The notes under the pieces were generated by a model. It did not search any database, was not told where the DNA came from, and saw nothing but the letters and a program-made list of their open reading frames with translations. The position numbers were made by a program, and so were the translations under genes. A DNA stretch of 64,000 nt from Anabaena subtropica FACHB-260 (GTDB lineage Bacteria; Cyanobacteriota; Cyanobacteriia; Cyanobacteriales; Nostocaceae): assembly GCF_014697105.1 (NCBI RefSeq), contig NZ_JACJRF010000017.1, positions 1-64,000 of the forward strand. The letters run 5' to 3'. Shown piece by piece: positions 16,506 through 25,504 of this stretch; positions within the stretch are counted from its first letter, which is position 1; every line of letters begins with the position of its first letter.

Positions 16506-19500
16506 ATGTTAAATATCCAGCGCTCTCATTTGCAGCGTTCCTGTATCTCTATTGTGTCAGTATTATTGGCGCTGTTACTAGGCTTATTGCTGGAAAGAGG
16601 TTTAAAAGTAGAGATTTCGCCACTTTTTTTTGCATCGGTAGTCTTTAGTAGCTGGTACGGTGGATTGGCTCCGGGTTTATTCGCTGCATTCTTGGCTATT
16701 TTAGTGAAAAATTATTTCTTCGTTGTACCGTTCTACTCACTAGGACTAAGCCAATGGAGTGACATATTAAATTTAATCGTCTTTGCCTCAGTAGCACTAT
16801 TAATTAGTTCATTGAATTCGCAAATACGTGCTGCCAGGCAAGTATCTGAGGCAAAGCTAGCAAAGTTGAGGGTGAGCCATCACCAGTTGTTAGAGACAGC
16901 CCATGAAGGTATTTGGATATTTGACCATGAAGGAAAGACAGAATATGTCAATCCTCAGTTAGCCAAAATGCTTGGTTACAGTATTGAACAAATAGGTGAT
17001 CGCTCAATTTTTGATTTCATTGCGCCTCAACAACGCCTGGAAATTGAGCAATGGCTAAAGCAACAGCAAAGGCACCATCAACAAACTAAACAGCAGTTTG
17101 ACTTATGTTTACAACGCCATGATGGATCACCACTTTGGGTAATTATTTCCCTGAGTTCAATACTAGATCAGCACAGCCAATTCTCTGATGTAATGGGCTA
17201 CACCCCACCGGATGTCATGGCTATGCTCACAGATATCACCGAGCGTAAGCAGTCGGAGGAGACTTTAGCACAGGAACAAGCAAAACGTGACCTCGAAGGC
17301 CAACGCCTGCGTGCCATCCTGGATATTCTCCCGATGGGAGTATTAATTGCTGATGCTAAAGGAAAGCTTTTAGAGATTAATCCGGGCGTGAAAGCAATTT
17401 GGGGAGAAGAGGCCCCATTGCTCGACAACACCAGTCAATATCATGAATATAAAGGATGGTGGGCAGATACAGGCAAACCTTTGGCAGCCAAAGAATGGAC
17501 ACTAGCCCGTACCCTAGCTACGGGTGAGGCCATAATTGGGGAAGAGATTGATATTGAAACATTTGATGGGCAGAGAAAAACCATCCTCAATTTTGCTATA
17601 CCCATTTGTGATGAAACCGGAGCGATACTTAATGTAGTAGTTGTTAATGTAGATATTACTGAGCGCAAACGGGTAGAAGCAGCATTACGGCAAAGTGAAG
17701 CACTAGCCAAAGCACGAGCAGAAGAACTGGAAACTATCATGGAAACTGTGCCGGCGGCTGTCTGGATTGCTCATGATCCCCAATGCCATTTCATGACTGT
17801 TAACAAAACTGCTTATGAAATGATGCGGATGTCACCAGGATCACCGATGACAGCAACTCCTGCCAGTGGAGAATATCCCTTTCCATTTAAAATTCAAAAA
17901 AATGGTCAAGATATTCCCCTGAATGAGTTGGCAATGCAACAAGCCGGTCTGACTGGGCAAGAAGTAGAAGCAGAATTTGAATTTGTTTTTAGCAAAGAGG
18001 ATGTACGATACATTTACGGTAAGTCTACTCCTGTACGTGATACAGATGGTAATGTCCGAGGCGTAATTGGTGCTTTTCTCGATGTCACTGATCGCCAGCA
18101 AGCAGAAGCAGCGTTACAGGAAAGTGAAGCTCGACTAAAACAGTTATTACAATCGAGTATTATTGGCATTATTGAGGCAGATTCAGAACGAATTAATTTT
18201 GCTAACGATGCCTTCCTCGAAATTGTTGGGTACACCCATGAAGACTTGCTCACAGGAAAGCTTTGTTGGCAAGACATGACCCCACCAGAGTATAGTGAAC
18301 TGGATCAAGCCAAGGTAGAGGAAGTATTAAATTCTGGATTCTGCACTCCCTTTGAGAAGGAATATATCCGTAAAGACGGCTCTCGTGTTCCCATTTTATT
18401 GGGTGCTGCTCGATTAAGTGTCAGCCCATTAAGATGGGTCTGCTTTATTCTAGATTTAACAGAACGCAAACAAGCAGAAGCCGCACTACAACAAAGCGAA
18501 TTGATGTTTCGCACACTAGCAAACACAATGCCGCAAATGTTTTGGATTACACAGCCTAATGGCTACCATGAGTATTTCAATCAACGTTGGTATGACTATA
18601 CAGGAATGACATTAGAGCAAGCCCAAGGCGAAGGATGGCAAAACATTCTCCATACTAATGATGTGCAAGCCACGATGGCACATTGGCAAGATTGTGTCCA
18701 GACTGGCAAAAATTATGATATCGAGTGTCGTTTGCGTCGTGCGGCTGATGGAGAATACCGTTGGCATTTAGCCAGAGCCTTCCCATTAAGACATGACAAT
18801 GGTCAAATATTAAAATGGTTTGGTTCTTGCACAGACATTCATGACCAGAAGTTAGCTATTGAGGAACGCGCCCAGGCTTGGGAACAGGAACGTGCAGCCC
18901 GGATAGAATTAGAACAAGCCAACCGAATGAAAGATGATTTTCTAGCAATAGTTTCTCATGAGTTGCGATCGCCACTTAATCCCATTCTCGGCTGGGCAAA
19001 ACTCCTCAAGAGTCACAAGTTAGATACATTCAAAACTCATCAAGCCCTAGAAGTTATCGAACGCAATGCCAAATTACAAGCGCGATTAATAGACGATTTA
19101 CTAGACGTTTCGCGGATTTTGCGTGGTAAGTTGAGTTTGAATGTCTGTACAGTTGATTTGGCAAATACTGTCGAATCTGCATTAGAAACTGTGCGTCTAA
19201 CGGCTGAGGGTAAATCAATTCACATAGAAACTGAGTTGACTTCCAATGTGTGCCGAGTAGAAGGCGACCCCAACCGTTTACAGCAGGTGGTGTGGAATTT
19301 GCTGAGTAATGCTGTAAAATTTACACCCGATGGAGGGCGAATAGAAGTTAAGTTAGAACGAATTGGTTCTTTAGCGCAAATTCAAGTCAGCGATACAGGA
19401 AAAGGTATTAGTCTTGACTTTCTCCCTTATGTGTTTGAACGCTTCCGCCAAGCCGATGAGGTGACAACCAGAAAATTTGGTGGATTGGGGTTAGGGTTAG

Positions 19501-20036
19501 CGATAGTCCGTCATCTTGTAGAACTCCACGGTGGTTCTGTGCAGGTAACAAGCCCAGGAGAAGGATTAGGCACAACATTTACTGTCAATCTGCCCCTGAT
19601 TGTGGCTTCTCAAGTATACGACGAGTATTTTGCCCCTGACACTACCCCAAATCTACAAGGACTGCGGATAGTAGTGGTAGATGATGATCCTGATACTTTA
19701 GAATTGCTAAGTTTTATTTTGGAACAGTATGGAGTGGAAGTTAAGGCAGTAAATTCAGCTAATGAAGCATTGCAAGCGATCGCTCAAACCAAACCAGATT
19801 TACTATTAAGTGATATTGGGATGCCAGAAGTCGATGGCTATATGCTGATTCAGCAAGTCAGAGCGATGGAAGTAGCATCAGACACAAAGTTACCAGCGAT
19901 CGCCCTCACCGCATTTGCAGGGGAAACTAACTTTCAAAAAATTATTTCTGCTGGCTTTCAAAGGCATCTCACCAAGCCTGTAGAACCATTAGAATTGGCA
20001 ACAGTTATAGCTAATTTGATTTACAGTAACTCGTGA
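16506..20036 (+). CDS. Hybrid sensor histidine kinase (DUF4118, five PAS, HisKA, HATPase, REC)
   Basis: A 1176-aa membrane-anchored phosphorelay kinase. Residues about 10-105 form a KdpD-like DUF4118 membrane domain (LLALLLGLLLERG, FASVVFSSWYGGLAPGLF). PAS/PAC units start near 125, 270, 408, 540 and 665. The dimerisation and phosphoacceptor box is FLAIVSHELRSPLNPI with H near 818. ATPase N, G1 and G2 boxes follow (NLLSNAVKFTPDGG, DTGKGISLDF, GGLGLGLAIV). A C-terminal receiver has DDD near 1060 and phosphoacceptor D near 1103 in LLLSDIGMPEVDGY. The ligand is unknown. It lies between the small RNA array and copy D, so regulatory ties to those RNAs are possible but unproven. Confidence 0.95.
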   Translation: MLNIQRSHLQRSCISIVSVLLALLLGLLLERGLKVEISPLFFASVVFSSWYGGLAPGLFAAFLAILVKNYFFVVPFYSLGLSQWSDILNLIVFASVALLISSLNSQIRAARQVSEAKLAKLRVSHHQLLETAHEGIWIFDHEGKTEYVNPQLAKMLGYSIEQIGDRSIFDFIAPQQRLEIEQWLKQQQRHHQQTKQQFDLCLQRHDGSPLWVIISLSSILDQHSQFSDVMGYTPPDVMAMLTDITERKQSEETLAQEQAKRDLEGQRLRAILDILPMGVLIADAKGKLLEINPGVKAIWGEEAPLLDNTSQYHEYKGWWADTGKPLAAKEWTLARTLATGEAIIGEEIDIETFDGQRKTILNFAIPICDETGAILNVVVVNVDITERKRVEAALRQSEALAKARAEELETIMETVPAAVWIAHDPQCHFMTVNKTAYEMMRMSPGSPMTATPASGEYPFPFKIQKNGQDIPLNELAMQQAGLTGQEVEAEFEFVFSKEDVRYIYGKSTPVRDTDGNVRGVIGAFLDVTDRQQAEAALQESEARLKQLLQSSIIGIIEADSERINFANDAFLEIVGYTHEDLLTGKLCWQDMTPPEYSELDQAKVEEVLNSGFCTPFEKEYIRKDGSRVPILLGAARLSVSPLRWVCFILDLTERKQAEAALQQSELMFRTLANTMPQMFWITQPNGYHEYFNQRWYDYTGMTLEQAQGEGWQNILHTNDVQATMAHWQDCVQTGKNYDIECRLRRAADGEYRWHLARAFPLRHDNGQILKWFGSCTDIHDQKLAIEERAQAWEQERAARIELEQANRMKDDFLAIVSHELRSPLNPILGWAKLLKSHKLDTFKTHQALEVIERNAKLQARLIDDLLDVSRILRGKLSLNVCTVDLANTVESALETVRLTAEGKSIHIETELTSNVCRVEGDPNRLQQVVWNLLSNAVKFTPDGGRIEVKLERIGSLAQIQVSDTGKGISLDFLPYVFERFRQADEVTTRKFGGLGLGLAIVRHLVELHGGSVQVTSPGEGLGTTFTVNLPLIVASQVYDEYFAPDTTPNLQGLRIVVVDDDPDTLELLSFILEQYGVEVKAVNSANEALQAIAQTKPDLLLSDIGMPEVDGYMLIQQVRAMEVASDTKLPAIALTAFAGETNFQKIISAGFQRHLTKPVEPLELATVIANLIYSNS

Positions 20037-20046
20037 TTTTTATATT

Positions 20047-20109
20047 GAGTAATGAGTAAGGAGTAAGGAGTAATGAGTAATGAGTAATGAGTAATGAGTA
20101 ATGAGTAAT
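20047..20109. repeat. Nine-unit GAGTAAT heptamer repeat
   Basis: Nine head-to-tail 7-mers, seven GAGTAAT and two GAGTAAG, lie just after the histidine kinase stop. The same family occurs at 23184-23295. Confidence 0.9.
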
Positions 20110-20130
20110 AGAATCAATTTTTAGATAATT

Positions 20131-20200
20131 AAAAAGCGCTCAGAAGTGTTACCGTGTTTCCACTCTAAGCGCTCTTAAATTTCAACTTGCTCCTCACACT
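20131..20200 (-). ncRNA. Small RNA copy D, Yfr2-like (solitary)
   Basis: Fourth copy of the unit found at 15.7-16.1 kb, on the same strand, 4.1 kb away and beyond the histidine kinase gene. The predicted 5' end is near 20200 (GAGTGTGAGGAGCAAGTT). The hairpin has GAGCGCUUAGAG / CUUCUGAGCGCUUUUU arms and the UGGAAACA loop. Arm bases differ from the array copies at both sides of the stem while pairing is largely kept. It lies just downstream of purH on the same strand, but has its own promoter module. Confidence 0.72.
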
Positions 20201-20205
20201 CCTAG

Positions 20206-20264
20206 AGTGTAACACTGCGTTGAAACCAAAGCTGATGTTATCAGTGACACTTTGCTAACTGCAC
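20206..20264 (-). promoter_or_regulatory. Promoter module of small RNA copy D
   Basis: The -10 box TACACT (20206-20211) and a 21-nt box (20244-20264) are separated by 32 nt, identical to copies A and B. The box agrees with GTGCAGNTANNAAANTGTCA plus a final C. Confidence 0.65.
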
Positions 20265-20299
20265 CAATGTGAGGAGGAAGTTTTGTATTTTCTCCTGCC

Positions 20300-21838
20300 T
20301 TAGTGTAAAAAGTGACGCACGCCAGTTAACACCATGAGTAAACCCAGTTCGTTCGCAGCTTTGATAGAATCTTGATCCCGCAGACTTCCTCCTGGTTGGA
20401 CAATAGCGGTAATACCGGCGGCGGCGGCGGTTCTGACGGAATCATCGAAGGGGAAAAATCCATCGCTGGCGAGGATTGCACCTTTAGCTTTGTCTCCTGC
20501 TTGTTCTAAGGCGATTTTGGTGGAACCGACGCGGTTCATTTGTCCTGCACCTACACCTAGAGTAGTGCGATCACTTGTGATGACAATGGCATTAGATTTA
20601 ACGTGTTTGCAGACTTTCCAAGCAAACAGCAATTCTGCTAATTCTTCAGCAGTAGGCTGGCGATCGCTAACCACTTTCCATGTACTCGGATCCGCAACCA
20701 TATCATCCGCAGCTTGCACAAGAAAACCGCCAGCAATCTGTTTGATTAAGGTTTTCGAACCACTACCCAAATCTGCTAAAGTTAATATCCGCACATTAGA
20801 TTTCTTTGCCAGAATTTTTTGTGCTTCTTCATCACAATCAGGCGCAACCACACATTCTAAAAATGTCTTCGTTAACTCGCTGGCTGTAAGTGCATCGATG
20901 GGACGGTTCAGGGCGACGATACCCCCAAAAGCAGAAGTAGAATCAGCATTAAACGCCTTTTGATAGGCTTCAACAATGGTATCTCCCAAGGCTGTACCGC
21001 AAGGATTGGTATGTTTAATAATGGTTGCGGCTGGTGTATCGGTAAATTCGCCAATAATTCGACGGGCTGCTTCTAAATCAACCAAGTTATTGTAGCTGAG
21101 TTCTTTACCTTGTAGTTTCTTGGCTGCTGCCCATCCTGTTGGGGTAGTCCCTGTTTGATACCAAGCTGCTGGTTGATGGGGATTTTCACCGTAACGCAGA
21201 GATTGTAATTGTGTACCACCTAGACTGTGTTGTTGGGGTAGGGATTCTGGAGATTGTTGACTGAGGTAGGAAGCGATCGCCTGATCATAATTAGCCGTAT
21301 GTAAAAATCCTTTTAAAGCGGCTTTTTGGCGAAATTCTAAAGACGCTTCCCCATTATTTTGGTGTAACTCTTGCAGATATTCATCATACTGTGCTGGGTC
21401 ACACAACACCGTCAAATGAGCAAAATTCTTTGATGATGCGCGTAACATCGCCGGGCCGCCGATATCAATCTGTTCCACAGCTTCCGCTAATGTCACCCCT
21501 GGTTTAGCGATCGTAGACTCAAACGGATAGAGATTTACCACCACCAAATCAATCGGGCGAATTTGGTTACTTTCTAAATCTGCAACATCACTAGCTACAT
21601 CCCGCCTCGCCAAAATCCCACCATGAATCCGGGGATGTAAGGTTTTGACTCGTCCGCCTAAAATTTCTGGGGAACCCGTGTAATCTGCAACCTTCGTCAC
21701 AGGTAAACCCGCATCCTTGAGGGCTTGAGCTGTTCCCCCACTGCTGATTAAATCAAACTCAAATTCTTCCACCAAGCGACGAGCTAAGTCAATTAAACCA
21801 GTTTTGTTAGATACACTCAGCAGTGCTAGACGCGCCAT
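20300..21838 (-). CDS. purH: Bifunctional AICAR transformylase / IMP cyclohydrolase PurH
   Basis: 512-aa enzyme for the last two steps of de novo purine synthesis. The N-terminal MGS-like cyclohydrolase domain (about residues 1-145) begins MARLALLSVSNKTGL and carries LHPRIHGGILARRD. The AICAR transformylase domain follows, with TIIKHTNPCGTA, SAFGGIVALNRPID and DGFFPFDDSVR near the end. The ATG at 21838 is chosen because GAGGA precedes it and it matches the family start; an in-frame start at 21892 adds 18 unrelated residues. Single-gene unit; small RNA copy D lies after its 3' end. Confidence 0.96.
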   Translation of the reverse strand: MARLALLSVSNKTGLIDLARRLVEEFEFDLISSGGTAQALKDAGLPVTKVADYTGSPEILGGRVKTLHPRIHGGILARRDVASDVADLESNQIRPIDLVVVNLYPFESTIAKPGVTLAEAVEQIDIGGPAMLRASSKNFAHLTVLCDPAQYDEYLQELHQNNGEASLEFRQKAALKGFLHTANYDQAIASYLSQQSPESLPQQHSLGGTQLQSLRYGENPHQPAAWYQTGTTPTGWAAAKKLQGKELSYNNLVDLEAARRIIGEFTDTPAATIIKHTNPCGTALGDTIVEAYQKAFNADSTSAFGGIVALNRPIDALTASELTKTFLECVVAPDCDEEAQKILAKKSNVRILTLADLGSGSKTLIKQIAGGFLVQAADDMVADPSTWKVVSDRQPTAEELAELLFAWKVCKHVKSNAIVITSDRTTLGVGAGQMNRVGSTKIALEQAGDKAKGAILASDGFFPFDDSVRTAAAAGITAIVQPGGSLRDQDSIKAANELGLLMVLTGVRHFLH

Positions 21839-22119
21839 GTCTCGATTCCTCAGATGCGAAAGACCCCAATTTTCACATAACCCTTGGTTCACTTCAAGAC
21901 CATTGGGAATAACAGTTCAAAATTCAAAGAAGATACACTTAATTATCTCAGAACCAACAAATTATCATAAGAAAATCTCTGCGTACCTCAGCGCTACTCT
22001 GCGTTAAAAAGGATAAAATCTGGCGCAGCTTTACAAAGAAACCGATAATACCATACTGCCTTGAGATGGTATCTGGTTTTCTTAATGGCAAATTGCGAAT
22101 TGGTATTAGACTGTGTTGG

Positions 22120-22149
22120 TAGGCTCAATTATTATTGAGCCTACATCTT
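22120..22149 (+). terminator. Perfect hairpin plus T run just upstream of the oxidoreductase gene
   Basis: TAGGCTCAAT (22120-22129) and ATTGAGCCTA (22134-22143) form a 10-bp stem with a TATT loop, followed by CATCTTTTTT. It has intrinsic-terminator form, yet lies only about 20 bp before the ribosome site of the next gene on the same strand, so it could act as an attenuator or be a terminator of read-through from upstream. Confidence 0.65.
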
Positions 22150-22181
22150 TTTTGGAGAAGTTCAGCCTGGAGGAGAAAATT

Positions 22182-23189
22182 GTGAAAGCCGTTCTCATGA
22201 CAGCACCTGGTAGTCCAGAAATGCTGCAATTACAGGAAGTTCCCCATCCCAGTGTTCCTGTGGGAAGTACAGAACTTTTAGTCCGCTTGGTAGCGGCTGG
22301 TGTTAATCCCCTTGACACCAAACTACGGAAACGTGGTACTTTTTACCCAGAACAAATGCCCGCCATTTTAGGATGTGATGGTGCAGGTATTGTGGAAGCT
22401 GTGGGTAATGGTGTTCAGCGTTTTCATGTGGGGGATGCAGTATATTTTTGCAATGGTGGTTTAGGTGGACACCAGGGAAATTACGCTGAGTACACTGTGG
22501 TAGATGAACGCTTTGCAGCCCATAAACCTGCTTCTCTGTCCTTTGCTGAAGCCGCAGCCGCACCTCTGGTACTCATTACCGCATGGGAAGCTTTATATGA
22601 ACGGGGAAGGTTAGAACCAGGTGAAAAAGTTTTAATTCATGCGGGTGCGGGTGGTGTTGGTCATGTAGCGATTCAATTAGCAAAACTCAAAGGCGCAACT
22701 GTTTCTACTACTGTTGGTTCTGAAGAAAAGGCGCGTTTTGTCGAGCAAATTGGCGCTGATCATGTTATTTTCTACAAACAAACAGACTTTGTTCAAGCTG
22801 CTTTAGATTGGACGAACGGCGAAGGCGTTGATTTAGCTTTTGATACCGTTGGTGGTGAAACCTTTCACAAAACCTTTCCCGCAGTACGTGTCTATGGCGA
22901 TATTGTGACGATTCTGGAACCTGATGCGAATACAGTTTGGAAAATTGCCAGAAACCGTAATCTGCGTATTGGTTTGGAATTGATGCTGACACCGATGCTG
23001 TTAGGCTTAGTAGAAGCACAGCAACACCACGCAGAAATTTTAGCAGAATGTGCTGACTGGATTGACCAAGGTAAGTTAACAATTCATGTTAGTCATCAGT
23101 TTCCCTTAAAAGATGCAGCTAAAGCTCACCAGTTACTTGAATCTGGTGGTATTACAGGGAAAATTGTTCTGCTGATTAGCGATGAGTAA
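22182..23189 (+). CDS. Zinc-independent quinone oxidoreductase-like MDR protein
   Basis: 335 aa from GTG 22182, chosen because GGAGGAG lies just upstream; the in-frame frame back to 22113 runs through the hairpin and is rejected as coding. The fold is the medium-chain dehydrogenase/reductase type: an N-terminal GroES-like domain with AAGVNPLDTKLR and GCDGAGIVEAVGNGV, then a Rossmann domain with the NADPH motif HAGAGGVGHVAIQLAKLKGA near residues 145-164. Structural-zinc cysteines are absent, which fits the quinone oxidoreductase branch. Substrate unknown. Its stop codon lies inside the first unit of the adjacent heptamer repeat. Confidence 0.9.
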   Translation: MKAVLMTAPGSPEMLQLQEVPHPSVPVGSTELLVRLVAAGVNPLDTKLRKRGTFYPEQMPAILGCDGAGIVEAVGNGVQRFHVGDAVYFCNGGLGGHQGNYAEYTVVDERFAAHKPASLSFAEAAAAPLVLITAWEALYERGRLEPGEKVLIHAGAGGVGHVAIQLAKLKGATVSTTVGSEEKARFVEQIGADHVIFYKQTDFVQAALDWTNGEGVDLAFDTVGGETFHKTFPAVRVYGDIVTILEPDANTVWKIARNRNLRIGLELMLTPMLLGLVEAQQHHAEILAECADWIDQGKLTIHVSHQFPLKDAAKAHQLLESGGITGKIVLLISDE

Positions 23190-23295
23190 TGAGTGATGAG
23201 TAATGAGTAATGAGTAATGAGTGATGAGTAATGAGTAATGAGTGATGAGTAATGAGTAATGAGTAATGAGTAATGAGTAATGAGTAGGGAGTAGG
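23184..23295. repeat. Sixteen-unit GAGTAAT/GAGTGAT heptamer repeat
   Basis: Sixteen phase-continuous 7-mers, mostly GAGTAAT with some GAGTGAT and ending in GAGTAGG. It contains the stop codon of the oxidoreductase and ends 22 bp before the TTG start of the next gene. Confidence 0.92.
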
Positions 23296-23317
23296 GAATA
23301 TTTATTTATTACTTAGA

Positions 23318-25504
23318 TTGTTTAGCTGGTGGCAAAAAGTTAAGTTATTCATCGGTTTGTGTGCGTTTTTATTGTTTTTGCTTCCTCTCCCAGTTTGGGC
23401 AGCACCAATACAACCAGAACGTACACCTTTAACTCTAGAATTATTACAAGAGCGATTACGAACACCAAATCTCCGCGAAGGCAATTTAACTGTAGATTTG
23501 CGACAAATGGTAATTGATTTGCGTCCAGAAGATGTTAGTTTTCGAGATGCGTTTTATCAGATGTTGCGGAAGGAACTACAAAAAACGGGGGCTAAACCTC
23601 TAGGTTTAGACTTGAGTTATTCTCTGATTCAAGGGGATTTTATAGGTAGTGATTTAGGCTTAAAAACACCTTTGTATGCTCAAGCGATCGCTCCCATTTT
23701 TACCCCTACTGAACAAGCTCAATTAGAACGTTTACGGCTCGTTTGCTTGCAATCATTAGCTGTAGGTTTACACAATTCTAAAGACTGTCGATCACTTCTG
23801 GGAACTCAATCAACAGTATCCAGTGAAGTGACTGTTTTTCGTGGTGCATTAACCCTGGAACAAACCCGATTTAATGGGGAAGCAACATTCGCTAACACAT
23901 TTTTCCTGCAATCTGTCAATGCTAAAAATGCCACATTTCTCCAGTCTACTAATTGGCATGAAACTAGATTTAGTCGTCCTGTAAATTTCACTAGTGCAAG
24001 TTTTAGACAAGCTAGTAATTTTCAAGATAGTGTTTTTTTTGACCAAGCTAATTTTAAACAAACCCAATTTCAAGAAATAGCTAATTTTCAAGGAATTAGT
24101 TTTGAAAATACAGCTAATTTTAATCAAGCTAATTTTAAACAATTAGCTAAATTTAATGGTGTCCAGTGGCTAGGAAACGCTGATTTTTCTGGTGTGAGAT
24201 TTGCTAATCAAGCTCAATTTACGCGGGCTAATTTTAATCAGTTACTTTCTTTAGTAGAGACAAGTTTTGAGCAAGCTGTGATTTTTCGAGAAACATTGTT
24301 TAATCAACCAGTAGATTTACGAGGAACAAGTATTCTCAATCAAGCAGATTTTAGTGATGCTATATTTTCTCCAGCAGCATTTTTAAACGTCCCTGGATTA
24401 ACATTTAATTCTAATCAAGCCAAAATTTTAGGTAATCCAGGGGAGATTGGCAAAATGTTTTATATTCCTACATTGCAAGGGAATCAAAATGTTTTGCGGA
24501 ATTTAGGACAGAACTTTCGACAACAGCAGCAAGTTACTGATGCTAATCAATTAGAATATACAAAACAACAACTACATCTCAAAGAATTAAGTCAACGTTT
24601 AATCGGGACAAATATTAATAGTGCATCTGTAGTAAATTTAATTAACTTGGGTTTTTCGCCTACTCAAGCAAATGTGATTGCTAAACGTCGAGAAGTAAAA
24701 CCATTTCGTAACAGCAGTGAGTTATTGAGTTTAGCAGACATTGATTTAGAAATATACACCAAATTGAGCGATCGCCTGGTAGTTGCTGAACCCCTTTCAC
24801 TAGGAAGTTGGTTACTGGAGGCTTGGGGTTGGTTAGCCTTGAGTGTATTGTTGCTGTTAAGTGGCTATGGGACAAACTTTTGGCTAGTTTTTGGCGTGGG
24901 GGGAGTAGCGATCGCTTATTTTGGGTTACTCTTTTGGTTAGTAGATCGCGCTCGTCGTCTACATCCTACACCCATCATTCCCACATACTACGAAACCGTT
25001 GCCATATTAACTAGTTTTAGCTGTTTAGAATTTTTTAGTTTATTAGCTATTTTTCAGAATGCTGAACAGCCTTTACTCACATTAGGCTGTATTTTGATGA
25101 TTATTTTCCCCTTACCTGTAGCATTATTAATTCGTCTTTATCAACAAGGACGTTATCACGATTTAATGAATATTTCCTACTTCACAGAAGATGGAACCTT
25201 CAGACAACTACGCCTACTAATTGGACGCTTACCAGTCATCCCCAGAAATCAAACCTTTCGAGAAAGATATATGCCATTATTAAGCGATCGCCATTGGAAC
25301 TGGCTCAATTATTATGATTTTAGTCTCAATAATTTATTGCGGTTAGGATTTAACGATATTCGCCTCAGAGATGAACATTTACCAGGAATTATTGCTACCC
25401 TTGCTTGGTATCAATGGAGTTTAGGCGTACTCTACATCACCCTAGTTCTGTGGACACTCTCCCGCACAATTCCCGGATTAAATCTATTAATCTATCTCAA
25501 ATAA
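23318..25504 (+). CDS. Pentapeptide-repeat membrane protein with helix-hairpin-helix segment
   Basis: 728 aa from a TTG start at 23318; no ATG is available between the heptamer repeat and the signal peptide. A signal sequence (LFIGLCAFLLFLLPLPVWA, cleavage expected after VWA) is followed by a pentapeptide-repeat region near residues 180-370 (units of the A-N/D-F-x-x type such as ANFKQ, ANFNQ, ADFSG). A short helix-hairpin-helix segment lies near 430-490 (LINLGFSPTQANVIAKRRE). Four hydrophobic segments follow between about 500 and 720. It probably sits in the membrane as a structural or scaffold protein. Its 3' end overlaps the convergent nnrD by 8 bp. Confidence 0.85.
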   Translation: MFSWWQKVKLFIGLCAFLLFLLPLPVWAAPIQPERTPLTLELLQERLRTPNLREGNLTVDLRQMVIDLRPEDVSFRDAFYQMLRKELQKTGAKPLGLDLSYSLIQGDFIGSDLGLKTPLYAQAIAPIFTPTEQAQLERLRLVCLQSLAVGLHNSKDCRSLLGTQSTVSSEVTVFRGALTLEQTRFNGEATFANTFFLQSVNAKNATFLQSTNWHETRFSRPVNFTSASFRQASNFQDSVFFDQANFKQTQFQEIANFQGISFENTANFNQANFKQLAKFNGVQWLGNADFSGVRFANQAQFTRANFNQLLSLVETSFEQAVIFRETLFNQPVDLRGTSILNQADFSDAIFSPAAFLNVPGLTFNSNQAKILGNPGEIGKMFYIPTLQGNQNVLRNLGQNFRQQQQVTDANQLEYTKQQLHLKELSQRLIGTNINSASVVNLINLGFSPTQANVIAKRREVKPFRNSSELLSLADIDLEIYTKLSDRLVVAEPLSLGSWLLEAWGWLALSVLLLLSGYGTNFWLVFGVGGVAIAYFGLLFWLVDRARRLHPTPIIPTYYETVAILTSFSCLEFFSLLAIFQNAEQPLLTLGCILMIIFPLPVALLIRLYQQGRYHDLMNISYFTEDGTFRQLRLLIGRLPVIPRNQTFRERYMPLLSDRHWNWLNYYDFSLNNLLRLGFNDIRLRDEHLPGIIATLAWYQWSLGVLYITLVLWTLSRTIPGLNLLIYLK

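Noticed and set aside
20047-23295. GAGTAAT runs as sequencing or assembly errors
   Set aside because: The units vary internally (GAGTAAG, GAGTGAT, GAGTAGG) and recur as related heptamers at many sites, as known for STRR repeats.
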